From Heterocephalus glaber (taxonomy: Eukaryota > Chordata > Mammalia > Rodentia > Bathyergidae), in assembly GCF_000247695.1 (NCBI RefSeq), contig NW_004624747.1, positions 26,899,292 through 26,963,291 of the forward strand: DNA of 64,000 nt, given 5' to 3'. Positions 45,643 through 56,193 of this stretch are shown here, piece after piece. Position numbers and translations under genes: made by a program. The notes under the pieces were generated by a model. That model searched no databases. It worked only from the letters and a program-made list of their open reading frames with translations, and had not been told where the DNA came from. Numbering within the stretch: position 1 is the stretch's first letter; every line of letters starts with the position of its first letter.

Positions 45643-46541
45643 GTAGGTCACTGGCAAAATGGCTCTGAAGGGGATGGTGGGACTCAGGCCTCTCCTCCTT
45701 CTCCCTGCATTCCTGCCCACGGGGTGAGAGGTTGGGCTCCACCCCTGCCTTCCCAAGCGCTGCATCCTCGCCACAGGCCATGGGGCGTGGCCCCGAGCAG
45801 CACAGCAAGAGCTAAAGAAGCCTTTGGTCTCTGCGGGCGTGGTCCCGCGTGTGAGGCTGTACTGACCCAGCGGGCAGGGCCTTCCACTCGCGTGGGCCCT
45901 AAGGGCGGGCCCGTCCCTGAAGAACAGCCGGGTCAGGCCCCGAGTGCGTCCACGCTGCCGGGGCCCACGCGATGTGGCCTGGCTGTCCCGCCCCTCTGCG
46001 CTCTCTAAGGCCCCTGCTGCACCAGGTCTGGGCCCTCTCCTCCCCCAGCAGAGCTGAGCAGGCGCAAAACAGGCTTCTGTGTTCATGCTCGAGTTTTTGG
46101 TGCGGGAAGCAGAGGCCTGGGGTCCTGCCATGTCCCTGCTGCCTACAGGGGCCTGGCATGAGGCCTCGGTGTGGCACGGTCCCCTGGAAGGAAAGTGTGG
46201 CCACCACCCGGCAGGGAACCCTCCCCTCCCAGCAGCCGGACCCCTGTGACTCAGACAACAGCCCCTGGGAGACCCTGCTCCCATTCGTCCTGGCTCCTCC
46301 GGGCCGTCGGTGCCCACCCAGCAGACTCCCCAGTGCCAGGTGCCAGGCGAGCAGCTCCAGCCCTGCCTCAGGCACCCAGGCTGTGGGGCAGGTGGGCAGC
46401 CAGCTCCCCTGCCAGGGGAGTGGCTGCCATGGATGCAGAGAGCAGCGGGAGAGGAGAGGAAGCCTGGCCCACCAGCGTGGTCAGTTTCCTGTAGTGCTGT
46501 GCACTCAGAATAAGAAGCACTGTGCAGAAAGCTGCCAGAGA
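45643..46541. other. Non-coding, GC-rich
   Basis: No supported gene. The antisense 360-codon frame covering 45502-46584 starts in copy B of the dispersed repeat and ends in the B1, so it is not a gene. Confidence 0.6.
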
Positions 46542-46978
46542 CCCCTGCAGTGGGTTCCAGTCCCCACCTGCCAGGATGCAGCACAGGCCTGAGAAAAAGA
46601 ACACACTAAGGACAGAACTAGGGGAGAGAAAGTGGGGGCCAGGACGGCCGATCCAGTGCAGCCGACAAAGGCCCTGGACGGTCCCAGGCACTGACTTTTA
46701 CTGGTAATCAACTGGGGTAAAGGGGACCGGTGGTGTCTATGGAAATGAATGTAAACCAGTCTCAGAAAGGACAAGACAAAGCATTCTCGAATTAGGAACA
46801 CAAATGGTTGTACTTAGAACATTGTCCTTCTACTCTGAAGGTTTAGTTGTGGGAACGGAATTTGGGTGCGAGTACTCTGACCTCGGCACATGGGCTTCGG
46901 CCAGACTCACTTCTATAAACCACCAGTTGGGTTAGCTCTTCACAGCCACCTTGGGCATAATAGTATTACGGTCCTCTG
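46542..46978 (+). repeat. Unclassified interspersed repeat, copy B
   Basis: Same-orientation partner of 2559-3033, about 44 kb away. It shares the CAGGCACTGACTTTTACTGG block at 46682, the TATGGAAATGAATG block near 46737, GTCTCAGAAAGGACAAG near 46759, CATTGTCCTTCTACTCTGAA near 46820 and AGTTGGGTTAGCTCTTCAC near 46925. See copy A for the class discussion. Confidence 0.75.
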
Positions 46979-47098
46979 GGATTTTAGATCCAAATTCTTG
47001 CAAAGACAAGAAAATGAAATGATATTTTCATGCTTTACACCTACTGAGATTAATGGTCATCGCTGGGCTGGGGCAGGGAGATCTGAATGCTTGTGCAT

Positions 47099-47216
47099 CT
47101 ATGGTGGGGCAAAGCCACGCCCCTGTTCTCTCAGCACTCAGGAGGCTGAGGCAGGAGGATGGCAAGTTTGAGGTCAGCCTAGACTGCGTGGTCAGACCTT
47201 ATCTCAGAAACAGCAC
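47099..47216 (+). mobile_element. B1-type SINE
   Basis: TATGGTGGGGCAAAGCCACG, TCTCAGCACTCAGGAGGC, TGAGGCAGGAGGATGGC, AGGTCAGCCTAGACTGCG and ACCTTATCTCAGAAACAG. GGGCTGGGGCAGGGAG just upstream (47066) may be a truncated ID half. Confidence 0.88.
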
Positions 47217-47439
47217 CTCCCAGGGGATGCGGTGCAGCTGTGAAGGAGCTTGACCTGCTGGCCCTTCTCCCCTGAGAGCCTATGAGGCAGAAGGTGTCAG
47301 CCTCCCGGGAGACCGGGTGCGGTAATAACAGGCGGCCCTGCGCTGTCATCTCCGTCTCCATCTCAGAGCACCTAGCACGTGATGAGCGTCCCTGGCGAGG
47401 CATCTCAGCTCCCCATCTGGGAGCGGTTCCGACCGTCTG
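47217..47439. other. Non-coding
   Basis: No supported feature. Confidence 0.5.
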
Positions 47440-48125
47440 GGCCATAGCCCTGTGAGGAAGGCGGCACGGCGGGGCTCACAGCTGGGCGGAGGCCCGGCCA
47501 GGTTGGGGCCCCCCGGGCACACGGCGGAGGACGCAGCTTCCAGTCCAGGGGACCCTAGGGGGACCCGGCCCGGCAAGAAGGGGGGCTTCCGGGAGGGAGG
47601 GGCAGCGAGGGCTCCTCAACCACACAGACGCCCCCCTCCCCTGGCAGTGCCCCTGCTGGCTCTGAGCGGAACGGGGCGCTCGTCTGTCCGTGCAGCAGGG
47701 CTGGGCAGCAGCGAGAGGCTGGCGAGAGCCCGAGAGGCGCCCTGCCAGTGGGGTTTGTCACCCGGCACGGCGCGTCTCGCTGGCCTTGGCACCACGCAGC
47801 CTCCGGTAGTGCCGTGGGGCTGTCGTAGTGTAAACGCGTGTGCACACACCCGTGTGACCCCCACACTGCCCCTTGCCGCCCCCATGTCTGTGACACACAC
47901 GTATATCTCAGGAAACCCCGGCGGCTCAGCGGCCCTCGAACGACCTCTCCGCCCAGGACTGGACGCTCCCCCAAGAGGGCTGGGCACATGACCCACGCTG
48001 ACGCACCTCGAGGGAACCTCACAGCGCCCCAGCAGCTCTCCTCCCATTCTGAATGGGGAAACTGAGGCAGGGAGAGGCGAGCCCACCGTGTTCCGGGGCA
48101 CAGGGCTGCGCGGAGGGATCTGGGG

Positions 48126-48171
48126 CCCAGGACTGCACGAGGTCGGCGCCCAGGACTGCACGAGGTCGGCG
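48126..48171 (+). repeat. Perfect tandem duplication of 23 bp
   Basis: The unit begins CCCAGGACTGCACGAGG and ends TCGGCG, repeated twice without change (48126-48148, 48149-48171). Identity suggests a recent duplication. Confidence 0.95.
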
Positions 48172-48298
48172 CCCGAGAGGAGAAACAGCAGGCAGCCCTG
48201 CGATGGGCGCCTGTCCGAGGTGTTCCGCCCAGGACTGGCCCGGATTCTCCCAGCCAACCCTGCAGAGAGCCAGGCTCGGCCGGCCTGCAGTGGCCCCC

Positions 48299-48317
48299 GC
48301 TGCCGCCAGGGGGCGGC
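48299..48317 (+). promoter_or_regulatory. Predicted CTCF site
   Basis: GCTGCCGCCAGGGGGCGGC is a close match to the CTCF core on the plus strand. Binding not tested. Confidence 0.6.
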
Positions 48318-48519
48318 GTGCACAAGGCTACGCGGGAGCCTGGGAGCCCCGGCCCTGCTCGGCAGAGTCCACTCGCGCCTGCCTGCTGCCTGCTGCCTGC
48401 TCCTCGCTGTTCCCGTTTGTCCCACAAGGGGCCCTTCGTCCTCAGTCCCGCTGGTCTCCCTCACTGCCCGTGGTCAACGCTCCTCAGGCTGCTCAGGCGC
48501 GCAAACCCCAAATGCACAA

Positions 48520-48706
48520 CCGCACGTGCGTGTGCACACATGAACGTGGTACAAACAGGTATACATATGCATGTGCTCGTGTGCACCCAGGCACACCCGC
48601 ACACAGACAGGCTTGCAGACCTGTACACAAAAGCACACACCCAGTGCATGCACATGTGTGTACACATAGGCATGCACGCACAAATGCCTAGGCATGTCCA
48701 CACGCG

Positions 48707-48740
<34 letters not shown>
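48520..48740 (+). repeat. CA-rich tract ending in a (CA)n run
   Basis: An eroded CA/TG-rich region (ACACATGAACG, GTGTGTACACATAGG) ends at 48699-48740 in CACACGCGCACG followed by a pure CA run. Alternating purine-pyrimidine with CG steps is Z-DNA-prone. Confidence 0.9.
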
Positions 48741-48742
<2 letters not shown>

Positions 48743-51700
48743 GGCTCCTGAACATGGCCTGGCCCCCGCCGGCCTGAGCCAGCGCCTGCTGGTGCAGTGA
48801 CTGTGGGAGGCCACCCGCCTGCCCTCTGCCCGGGGCCTTGGCCCATGCTCTTCCTCTGCTGTTCAACAGCTTCTCCCTGGGCAGAGGTGGCAGCTCGTGC
48901 GCTATGGGACACACCTGGCCTGCAGACGTGTGTTGTGCAACAGAGCTGTCAACAGTTAAATGCTGAGGGGCTTCATGCCCGTCCTCGGAGGCCCGGGCCC
49001 TTCCAGATTCGGCTCAGCGTGTGGCCCTGCACCTGCCCTCAGCCTGGAGCTCGGCTGGGAGGGGCACCTGCCTGCGCCTTCACCATGTCTCCTTCCCGGG
49101 CAACGCCCCACCCGTGACCCCTGCTCCGCATCCAGGTGGGGCATGCAGCGCCCCGGGAGCCCAAATGGAGGCTCCGCCCAGGGCTCGACTTCATGGGCAG
49201 GAAGAGCACCGAGGCTGAGGCAGGAGAGGGTCCAGAGCCCCGGAGGGGTGGGAGCAGGGTCTGGGGGTCCCTGAGGCCTCAGTGTCTGGGGAGCAGCGTC
49301 CAGGGCGTCTGGAGGCAGAGTCAAGTGGAGCCCCACTGTGCTGTCTCCCCTGCGCTGTGTGCGGAGCTGCAGCCCGGGGACCTGGGGGCGTGGCAGGGTG
49401 TGGGCCCCAGCCCAGGGCAGCGCTGTCCCACAGGAAGAGGCAGAGATGCGGGGTGCCCCAGCACGGGAGGCCCCATCCGCTTCGCCACCAGGCCTGCAGT
49501 GCTGCACACAGAGCAGACACCGCCCCAGAAGCAAAAGTCCAGCCGTGTCCTCGGAGTCACCATCCCCAGACTCCTTCCAGCACGTCCAGAACGAGGCCGT
49601 GCCAGGGCAGTGGGCAGAAGGCCCGGCTCCGCACACTGCCTCCCGGGCGCGCTGAGCAGATGCAGGAGCCCAAGGCCCTTCCACTGTGTTTCCCGGGCCC
49701 TCTCGGCCTCCAGCCGCTGTCTTCCTGAGCTCGGAGAGGCTCCCAGGCACAGCCCCTCTGGGCAGCCCCACTGCCTCGGCCTCGGCCTGCGGAGCCCCCG
49801 AGAGCTGGCATCCATCAAAGGCCGCCTGGCACCTGAGGCCCGGTCCCCCCGCCCGTGACCAGGCCGGGTATTCTGCTCCGGGCCTGAGGCATGGGGCCAG
49901 CGAGGTGGCCTTGGAGGAGGGACTGCACCGTCCGTGTCCCCTCCCAGGACCCCTCGGTGGGCACTGGGGCCGCCTGTCCTGCCCGCCGTGCCATCGAGCC
50001 CCCTTCAAAGGCTCCTCCTCTCCCCCCACCCCAGCAGGAGCCCCAGCACAGGCACTGGCAACCAGACCGGGTCTGCCTGCCTTGTGACCTCGCCCCTCGT
50101 CTGGATTTTAAACCTCGGCCTCTGGAGATGGGATTCGGTCCCCGCCCCTGAGGAGGCTGAGGCGGTGGGCAGAGCCGACCCCTGCCTGCCCACAGCTCCA
50201 GCCAGCGCCGCCTCGGCCCCCACATGCCTGGGTGTGCACGGCCCCAGCAGCACCCCAGGGTGGGCAGCGCCCAGCTGGAACTACCCCTCGACCGCCAGCC
50301 TGTCTTGTGTAGCCTGCAGCGCGCATTGGCCCCTACAGTCCATCTGGAAGATCTCCGCGCGGCACCGCCCCTCTATGGCTGGTGCCATTCAGGGAGAAAG
50401 AAGTGTCCCGTCCAGCAGACTGGCGGGGGCTGAGGTCCATGGTGGGCGCTGAGCAGGATGGGCAGCAGCTGCCAGGAGCACAGCCGCTCCCATCAGGTGT
50501 TTTCCTGGGACCCCGGCAACCACTGGGAACGCGGGGCTTCCCGGGGACACTGGTGGCCGTCTGCCAGCCTCATCCGGGTGGACAAGAGGGACCCCAGGTC
50601 ACTCCAAAACTCACCCAGACCAGAGGCCGCGGAACAGAAACGGCTCCAGAATGACCCCAATGTGCAGCTCCCCTGTGGACCTGTAGGGGGCGGAGGTGAG
50701 CAGGACCTGGGTTTTTCAGAGAAGCCCCCGGAGGTTCATGACCCCCACCTCCGTCTGGGTAGGTTTCTTGGGTTCCGGGGCCTTGCAGAGCCCCTGGTCA
50801 GCACACACCCCACTGGCCAGTCAGTGCTCCCAGGCGGCTCTGCAGCCCACTGCCCTGTGGAGGCCACGCACCACACAAAGACGGGGTGGGTGCCGGCGAT
50901 GTGTCACCCAGAGCATGCTGTCCCCTCTGTCCCACGGGGGCCCTGACACAACGCCGTAGGAAAGGGGACACTGAGGTGGCAAAGGGCTTGTTCTACTCCC
51001 CTGTAGGCCCCACAGCTGAGCCACAGCCTGAAGCCACATGGCCTACACCTCGGTTCCCAAAGTGTGTTCCCCGGGTGCTGCTGGGCACACTGGGAGCCCC
51101 CAGGCCTTTGAGGCATGACTGCTAACCCCACCAGCCTGTCCACTCAGTCACCAAGATGCCAGCTTTGTCCCTTGACAGTCAGCCGGACAGGTGTGAAGAG
51201 CACTGTGAGTCCCAGTCGCCAAGAAACGTTTGGGGACAGACACACGGTGATCAGAGAAACGGCACTGTGCAGGTGTACACATGGGAACCGGCAGGGGAGA
51301 GGGGACTGTCCCCAGGGGACACACAGGCAGCCAAGCCGCTACCAGCAGTGGGGCGCCCAGGCTGGGGGAGGCGAGGAGCTGGGGGCAGGGTCTGCGCCGT
51401 CCCCAGACAGTGCTGCGGGCACCTTCAGCCTCCAGGACGGCCAGGCCTGAGTCCTCTGTCACCTCCCTGCGGTTTGCTGCCTGCAACCTGCGGACGTGCG
51501 TGTGTCCCAGGCAGCGTCCCTGGAGATGGCCCCATCTCCTCCCGGCCCTGTGCGGAGCCCAGGTGCAGCTGTGGCGGGGAGGCAGGGCCTCAGGGTGGGA
51601 GGTCATCTTTGCACTCAGCCACAGTCCCGGGTCCCAGGCTGAGCCAGACAGGCAGAGGTGACCCCAGCAGCCTGGAAACCCTGCCCCGGCACAGCCTCCG

Positions 51701-52854
51701 GCCTCCACAGCAGCCAGGGGCTTTTCCTCTCCGACCAGGGACACAGCGTCGCCACCCCACGCCCTGCGCCAGTTGCTGTTGCAGGCGGCTCCTGAGCAGG
51801 CTCCACACCTCCTGCCGCCTGTTTCCCAATCTCCTCTTGTCCCTTTGTCCCCCACCCTGCCCCTGTCCCCGGAGCCCCCCATGGCCCCCTCTACACTGTG
51901 TGAAGTGAAAGCAAAGTCAAGTTGTTCCAGGGGGGACGGTGGGCAATGACCGTGATGTGCAGCCACCGGTTACAGACAGTCACATGCCTGTGTTCTCAGG
52001 TTTGCACACATTCGGTCATTAACAATTTCCCCATTGGTTAAATTAACAAATGGGGAAACTGAGGCCAAGGAGTCAGGAAGAGCCAGAACCGAGAGCTCAG
52101 TGCTGATCTCAGGACGGTGAAAACCCTGATCCTGATCATGGTAAATCCTCTCTGTCGGGTGAGGAGATGCAGGAAAGAGAGAGAGAGAGGGAGGAACTCG
52201 CGGGGCTCCACGTCTCCCAGGAAGACAGCCGTGGCCTGAGACATGGAGCACCACCTGCCTGCTCCGAGAGCGAGGCCATCGCCCCACTCTGGGAGTCACC
52301 CCGAGAAAGTTGGGCGGTGAGCGGCCAGAGGCCCCAGGAGGGGCTCGTGGAGAGGTGGCCAGGAACCAGGCTTGGAGCCGCAGAGGCGGGGGAGGAGAGG
52401 AGTCTGCGCCCAACCTCCTGTCCGGCAGCCTGTGTGCTCCGAGGCCACAGGCCCCAGAGAGGCTCAGTCCCCCACAACCCTGGCGCCAGGACGACTCGTG
52501 TGGCCACTCTGTAGGATGGCCCAGCTCGGCCCAGGCGCCACTGGAAGGCTTGGGAGCTAGGGTGGGTCTCGGGCTGTCTAGCCTCGTGCACAGGAATCCC
52601 CAGCATAGCTGGGCTCAGAGAGGAACAAGGCAGCTACCGCTAACACTGTACCTGGACACCACTGTCAGGGCTCCTTCTCCCAGCGTCACGGGGCTCTATA
52701 GGGCAAGGTCTCAGGGCCTTCTTCCTCCTTTTGTCCCTGCCCTTGTATGACAGTCCTTGGGGTTGCAAGATGATCAGACATCGTAACAGGAACCTCAGAG
52801 AAAGCCTCACCAGCCCGGGCCCCTACAAGAGTGCTCCAGGACCTGCTCATCTGC
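48741..52854. other. Non-coding, GC-rich
   Basis: About 4 kb with no supported gene. Long frames on both strands (357 codons antisense at 48956-50029, 272 antisense and 250 sense at 51.1-51.9 kb) overlap and show no protein family pattern. 52175-52189 is a short GA run. ATGGGGAAACTGAGGCCAAG at 52050 is MIR-like. Confidence 0.55.
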
Positions 52855-52960
52855 TGCTATCTCATTGGTCAGGACTGGTCACATGACTACCCTGCTGCAA
52901 GGAAATCTGGGAAATTTATTTCCAATATGCTCCCAGAGTAAATGGTTTTCTGCTGGGCGG
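52855..52960. repeat. Ancient repeat-like segment
   Basis: TCTCATTGGTCAGGACTGG, CACATGACTACC, CTGCAAGGAAATCTGGGAAA resembles a dispersed mammalian repeat module, family not assigned. Confidence 0.35.
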
Positions 52961-53169
52961 AGGAAGAGATTGAATATTGTTGATCTCTCCCCTGATATTG
53001 GTCCACTAGAGGGAACCTGGCGGACAGGGCTCTCACGCTACTGCCCGCCTGTGTAGTGAGCCAATGGTACCCCGTCAACACTTGCTGCACTTTGTTGTGG
53101 GTGTGTACTAAGCTCATCAGCAACAGCAGTCAGGACCCCATGGTCAAGAGAGGAAAAATAGTGATAGGA

Positions 53170-53365
53170 GCCAGGCTCGGTGATGCATACCTGCAGTTCC
53201 TCAGGAGGCTGAGGCAGGAGGATTGCGAGTTCAAGGTCAGCCTGGGCAAGTTAATGAGACCCTGTCTGAAAATTTAAAAATAAACAGGGCTGGGGATGTA
53301 GCTCAGCGGTAGAGCTCCCGCCTTGCATGCGTGAAGCCCTGGGTTCAGCCCCTGGAACTACACAG
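53170..53365 (+). mobile_element. Composite B1+ID SINE
   Basis: B1 half: GCCAGGCTCGGTGATGCATA, CAGGAGGCTGAGGCAGGAGG, AGTTCAAGGTCAGCCTGGG, CCCTGTCTGAAAA. ID half from 53287: GGGCTGGGGATGTAGCTCAG, GGTAGAGCTCCCGCCTTGC, CCTGGGTTCAGCCCC. The ID half is nearly complete, with both Pol III boxes. Confidence 0.94.
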
Positions 53366-53369
53366 AAGA

Positions 53370-53490
53370 CGGGGGCGTGAGCTCCTCGCACTCACAGGGC
53401 TGCGGTGCTGAGACAGGAGACACAGAAACAGCCGACACCTCGGACCCGGAGGCGGGAGCAGACTCAGGTCAGACTGCGTGCGTCAGACCT
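53370..53490 (+). mobile_element. Eroded B1-like SINE
   Basis: GGGGGCGTGAGCTCC...CGCACTCACAGGGCTGCGGTGCTGAGACAG broken by substitutions looks like a strongly diverged B1 directly downstream of the composite SINE. Confidence 0.4.
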
Positions 53491-54254
53491 AGAGCCTTTT
53501 TTAAAACCCGCTTTGTTTCAAATATCCGTTTAGAGACATTAGAGAAAGGGGCAAAGGGCCCAGAGCGCGGCCGCCCTCTCAGCCATCCTCCGAGGCGGCC
53601 TCGAGGCCCCGTGATTCCACTCCTGGGAAGACGCTCTTGGCGCTCGGCTGCTCTCTCCCCTTTCACGCCAGCCCTGTGGACTAGTGTGGAAACCGCGCTC
53701 CTCCTCCATCCGGTCCTGTAGGTACTGTCGCACCCGCTCCAGCATCCCTGCCGCGCGTGGGCCGCCAGCTTGGGCGGTTAACCCTTCCCCCCTGGGTGGG
53801 GAGTGAGGGACCGGCACTGCCGAAGTCATTCAAAGACTGGCTCCAGTAGTCAGCCCAGCCAGGCCGCCGCCCTGTGAGCAGCAGGGACTCGGGGCTGCAG
53901 GCAGAGCATGAGGGAGCAGAGGTGGGGAAGGAATTCGGGCCCACAGTTTTCGGGGCTGACGATGCCTGCGGGGACCCAGTGCAGGGCGGGGTGCCAGTGA
54001 CTTCCCCTGCCCTCTCCAAGCCAGGATGACTCCCTGCTGCCCAAGGGCCAGTTGGCATTTCCTGGACTGTGTTCCTCAGCCCCTCAAGAGGACTGTGGAT
54101 GCCACGCCTCGGCTGCGAGGGGAAGGCAGGAGCCAGCAGGCAGTGGCCAACAGCCACGGTCAGCCATTGAAGGTGCAAAGTACGTGAATCTCGGGGTGTT
54201 TGAGAAAAGTAGAAAGTCAAAATGTTTGCTTGCAATGTCTTGGTCTTTAAAATG
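53491..54254. other. Non-coding stretch
   Basis: No supported gene or repeat. Confidence 0.5.
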
Positions 54255-54266
54255 TGACAGTTTAAG

Positions 54267-54383
54267 CGGGGTGTGGTGGTGCATGCCTGTGATCCCAGCA
54301 CTCTGGAGGCTGAGGCAGGAGGATTGTCAGGAGTTCAAGACCAGCCTGAACTACATAGAGAGACCCTCTCAAAAAAAAAAAAA
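54267..54383 (+). mobile_element. B1-type SINE (part of composite)
   Basis: CGGGGTGTGGTGGTGCATGC, TGTGATCCCAGCACTCTGG, AGGCTGAGGCAGGAGG, GTTCAAGACCAGCCTGAAC, then AGAGACCCTCTC and A13. Confidence 0.95.
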
Positions 54384-54385
54384 GG

Positions 54386-55218
54386 TTTTTTTTCTCTTAA
54401 ATTCTTTTATCGGTACATTTTAGGTATACAATGCAGTTACATTCATCACTGGGATCTTGTACCTGTACATGCTGTATCTTGGTTCTTATTTTTTCCCCAT
54501 TCCCTGTGTGCCCTTCAACCCCTCCACCCCTCCCTATTTGCAAAGGCTTTGTTTCCATTTATTTCTTGTCTCATAATTTTCCCTTTCCCTTCTTTCCTTT
54601 CCCCTTCCCCTCCTACTTCCCTACTGCTTTGCCCCTTTTCTTCCTATTTCCCATTATCAGTTATTCATTGTAATCCTTATTTACACTTTTAGTATTTCAC
54701 ATCATTCTCTATTACCAAATAGAGAAACTATTCAGTATTTACACATGTGTGTCCTATTTATTTCACTTAAGAGCATGGCCTCAACGTGCATCCATTTAGC
54801 TATAAATGTCTCTAACTTCTCATTCTTTATGGCTGAGTAGTACTCCATTTTATTTAAAAAAAAACAAACCACATCTTCTTTATCCAGTTTCCAGTTGATG
54901 GGCACTTGGGCTGTTTCCAAGCTTTAGCTATTACAAACTGTGCCGCTACAAACATAGGTGCACATATATCACTGTGGTATGATTCTTTTAATTCTTTTGG
55001 GAAGATTCCCAGCAGAGGAATAGCTGGGTCAAATGGGACCTCTAAGCCTAGTTCTTTGAGGTATCTCCGTACTGATTTCCACAGTGGTTGTACCAGTCTG
55101 CACTCCCACCAGCAGTGGAGAAGGGTTCCTTTCTCCCCACACCCCCGCCAGCATTTGTTATTGGTTGATTTCTTGATAGCAGCCATTCTTTCCAGAGTGA
55201 GGAGGAATCTCAGTGTCG
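54386..55218 (-). mobile_element. L1 3' end: ORF2 C-terminus and 3'UTR
   Basis: On the minus strand the frame 54854-55186, continuing in a second frame at 54732-54920, encodes the L1 ORF2 C-terminus: [75 protein letters not shown] and MLLSEINRTHMCKY. One frameshift lies near 54860-54920. A pyrimidine-rich (plus-strand) 3'UTR follows down to the T8 at 54386. It is much better preserved than the L1s at 4.2 and 18-21 kb, so it is younger. Confidence 0.95.
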
Positions 55219-55245
55219 AAAAACAAAAAAAAATGACAGTTTAAG

Positions 55246-55399
55246 AACTGGAGGACAAGTGTACCCTCACCCACCTGGCCCACCCACTCCAGAAGCCCCC
55301 GGCCCTGGCCACATCTTTGGACTTCAGAGATGAAGTATTTCAGGTGTTGATTTTGGTTTGGTTTGGTTTTACTCATTCCGATTCTCATTGAACTTTATT
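55246..55399. other. Non-coding
   Basis: No gene. A short (GGTTT)n run lies at about 55353-55370. Confidence 0.6.
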
Positions 55400-55416
55400 T
55401 GTTTCCCATTGGTTTT

Positions 55417-55507
55417 TGTTTCTGTTATTTTTTGGTACCGGGGATCGAACTCAGGACCTTGTGCTTGCAAGGCAGGCGGCAGCACCACTGAGCTAAGTCC
55501 CCGGCCC
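55417..55507 (-). mobile_element. ID-type SINE with 17-bp target duplication
   Basis: Antisense ID: TTTTTTGGTACCGGGGATCG, AACTCAGGACCTTGTGC, TTGCAAGGCAGGCGGCAGC, CACTGAGCTAAGTCCCCGGC. TGTTTCCCATTGGTTTT flanks it at 55400-55416 and 55508-55524 without mismatch, so it is a recent insertion. Confidence 0.96.
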
Positions 55508-55524
55508 TGTTTCCCATTGGTTTT

Positions 55525-56044
55525 ACTTCAAAGTAAAACTATCTTAGCGTGGTAGGCCCCTTGTGCTTTGTAAGAGGCTCTGATATCTCCCAGTGTTTGC
55601 TCTTCCTGATTCGGGACACAGACCGGGCCACCTCGCTACCACCCGACACACCATCCTTTCCCAGACCAAGGGTGCTGGGGAACAGACTCCGGCGACCGGG
55701 AAACTCCCTCCCAGACACCCCAGGCTCCCAAGCCCGGGCCCTGCCTCCTCACACACAGCAGCCACCCTCTCTGGTTCATCCTCAGGAAGTAGACAGAAGC
55801 AGCCCCAGAGGGCCCGTGGAGGGACGCCCAGAGCCTTGGTGGTCCCGGCCCCTGCCCTCACGATGGTCCATCCCCAGAGCAGTGAGCACGCTTGGCTCTC
55901 GGCTCCTAGCAACATCTTCGTGTAATCAAATCTCATCTCCCTGGGCTGCGGGATCTCCAGCCGGTGATAGCCCGCAGGCTGGGCTGGGACACGGAGGGCT
56001 TTGGGGCCCTGTAGCAGGAAGCACTCGAAGGGACAAGGATGTTT
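55525..56044. other. Non-coding, GC-rich
   Basis: No supported gene. Confidence 0.5.
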
Positions 56045-56193
56045 TGCTTTATTTTTTGAGACAGGGTCTCGCTATGTAGCCCAGGCTTGCTTGGGACTCA
56101 CTATGCAGCCAGGCTGGCCTCAAACCTATGGCGATCCTCCCGCCTCAGCCTCCTGAGAGCTGGGATTACAGGCGTGCACCACCACGATCAGCT
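56045..56193 (-). mobile_element. B1-type SINE with internal duplication
   Basis: Antisense B1 of about 145 bp: TTTTTTGAGACAGGGTCTCG, then ACTATGCAGCCAGGCTGGC repeating the preceding CTATGTAGCCCAGGCTTGC, then CCGCCTCAGCCTCCTGAG and GGGATTACAGGCGTGC. The doubled module corresponds to the known B1 internal duplication of about 29 bp. Confidence 0.93.

Larger units (their letters stand above)
47440..48370. promoter_or_regulatory. CpG-rich stretch, possible CpG island
   Basis: Repeated CpGs through about 900 bp, e.g. GGCACGGCGCGTCTCGC near 47764 and CGAGGTCGGCGCCC near 48137. It contains a two-unit 23-bp duplication and a strong CTCF-like site. A MIR-like GGGGAAACTGAGGC lies at 48056. Antisense frames of 282 and 290 codons overlap each other in different frames and are not called. 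Confidence 0.4.
54255..55245 (+). mobile_element. B1-L1 composite insertion between one target duplication
   Basis: TGACAGTTTAAG occurs at 54255-54266 and 55234-55245. Between the copies lie a plus-strand B1, a 13-bp A run, GG, a T8 run, an antisense L1 3' segment, and then GAAAAACAAAAAAAAA immediately before the right duplication. The outer target duplication therefore encloses both elements. The components are listed separately. Confidence 0.85.

Noticed and set aside
45502..46584. 360-codon antisense open frame
   Set aside because: It runs from the dispersed repeat copy B into the antisense B1, whose sequence supplies the C-terminal part. It is a chance frame in GC-rich DNA.
47555..48464. 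Two overlapping antisense frames of 290 and 282 codons
   Set aside because: They read the same DNA in different registers inside a CpG-rich stretch, which is expected when stop codons are rare.
48520..48740. CRISPR-like spaced repeat
   Set aside because: The spacing is irregular and the words are CA/TG microsatellite decay. The window is eukaryotic.
48956..50029. 357-codon antisense open frame
   Set aside because: Long frames occur on the opposite strand over the same DNA, the product is low-complexity Gly/Pro/Arg/Ala-rich, and no family pattern is visible.
53287..53365. Possible tRNA gene
   Set aside because: The A and B boxes belong to the ID half of a B1+ID SINE. There is no proper acceptor stem.
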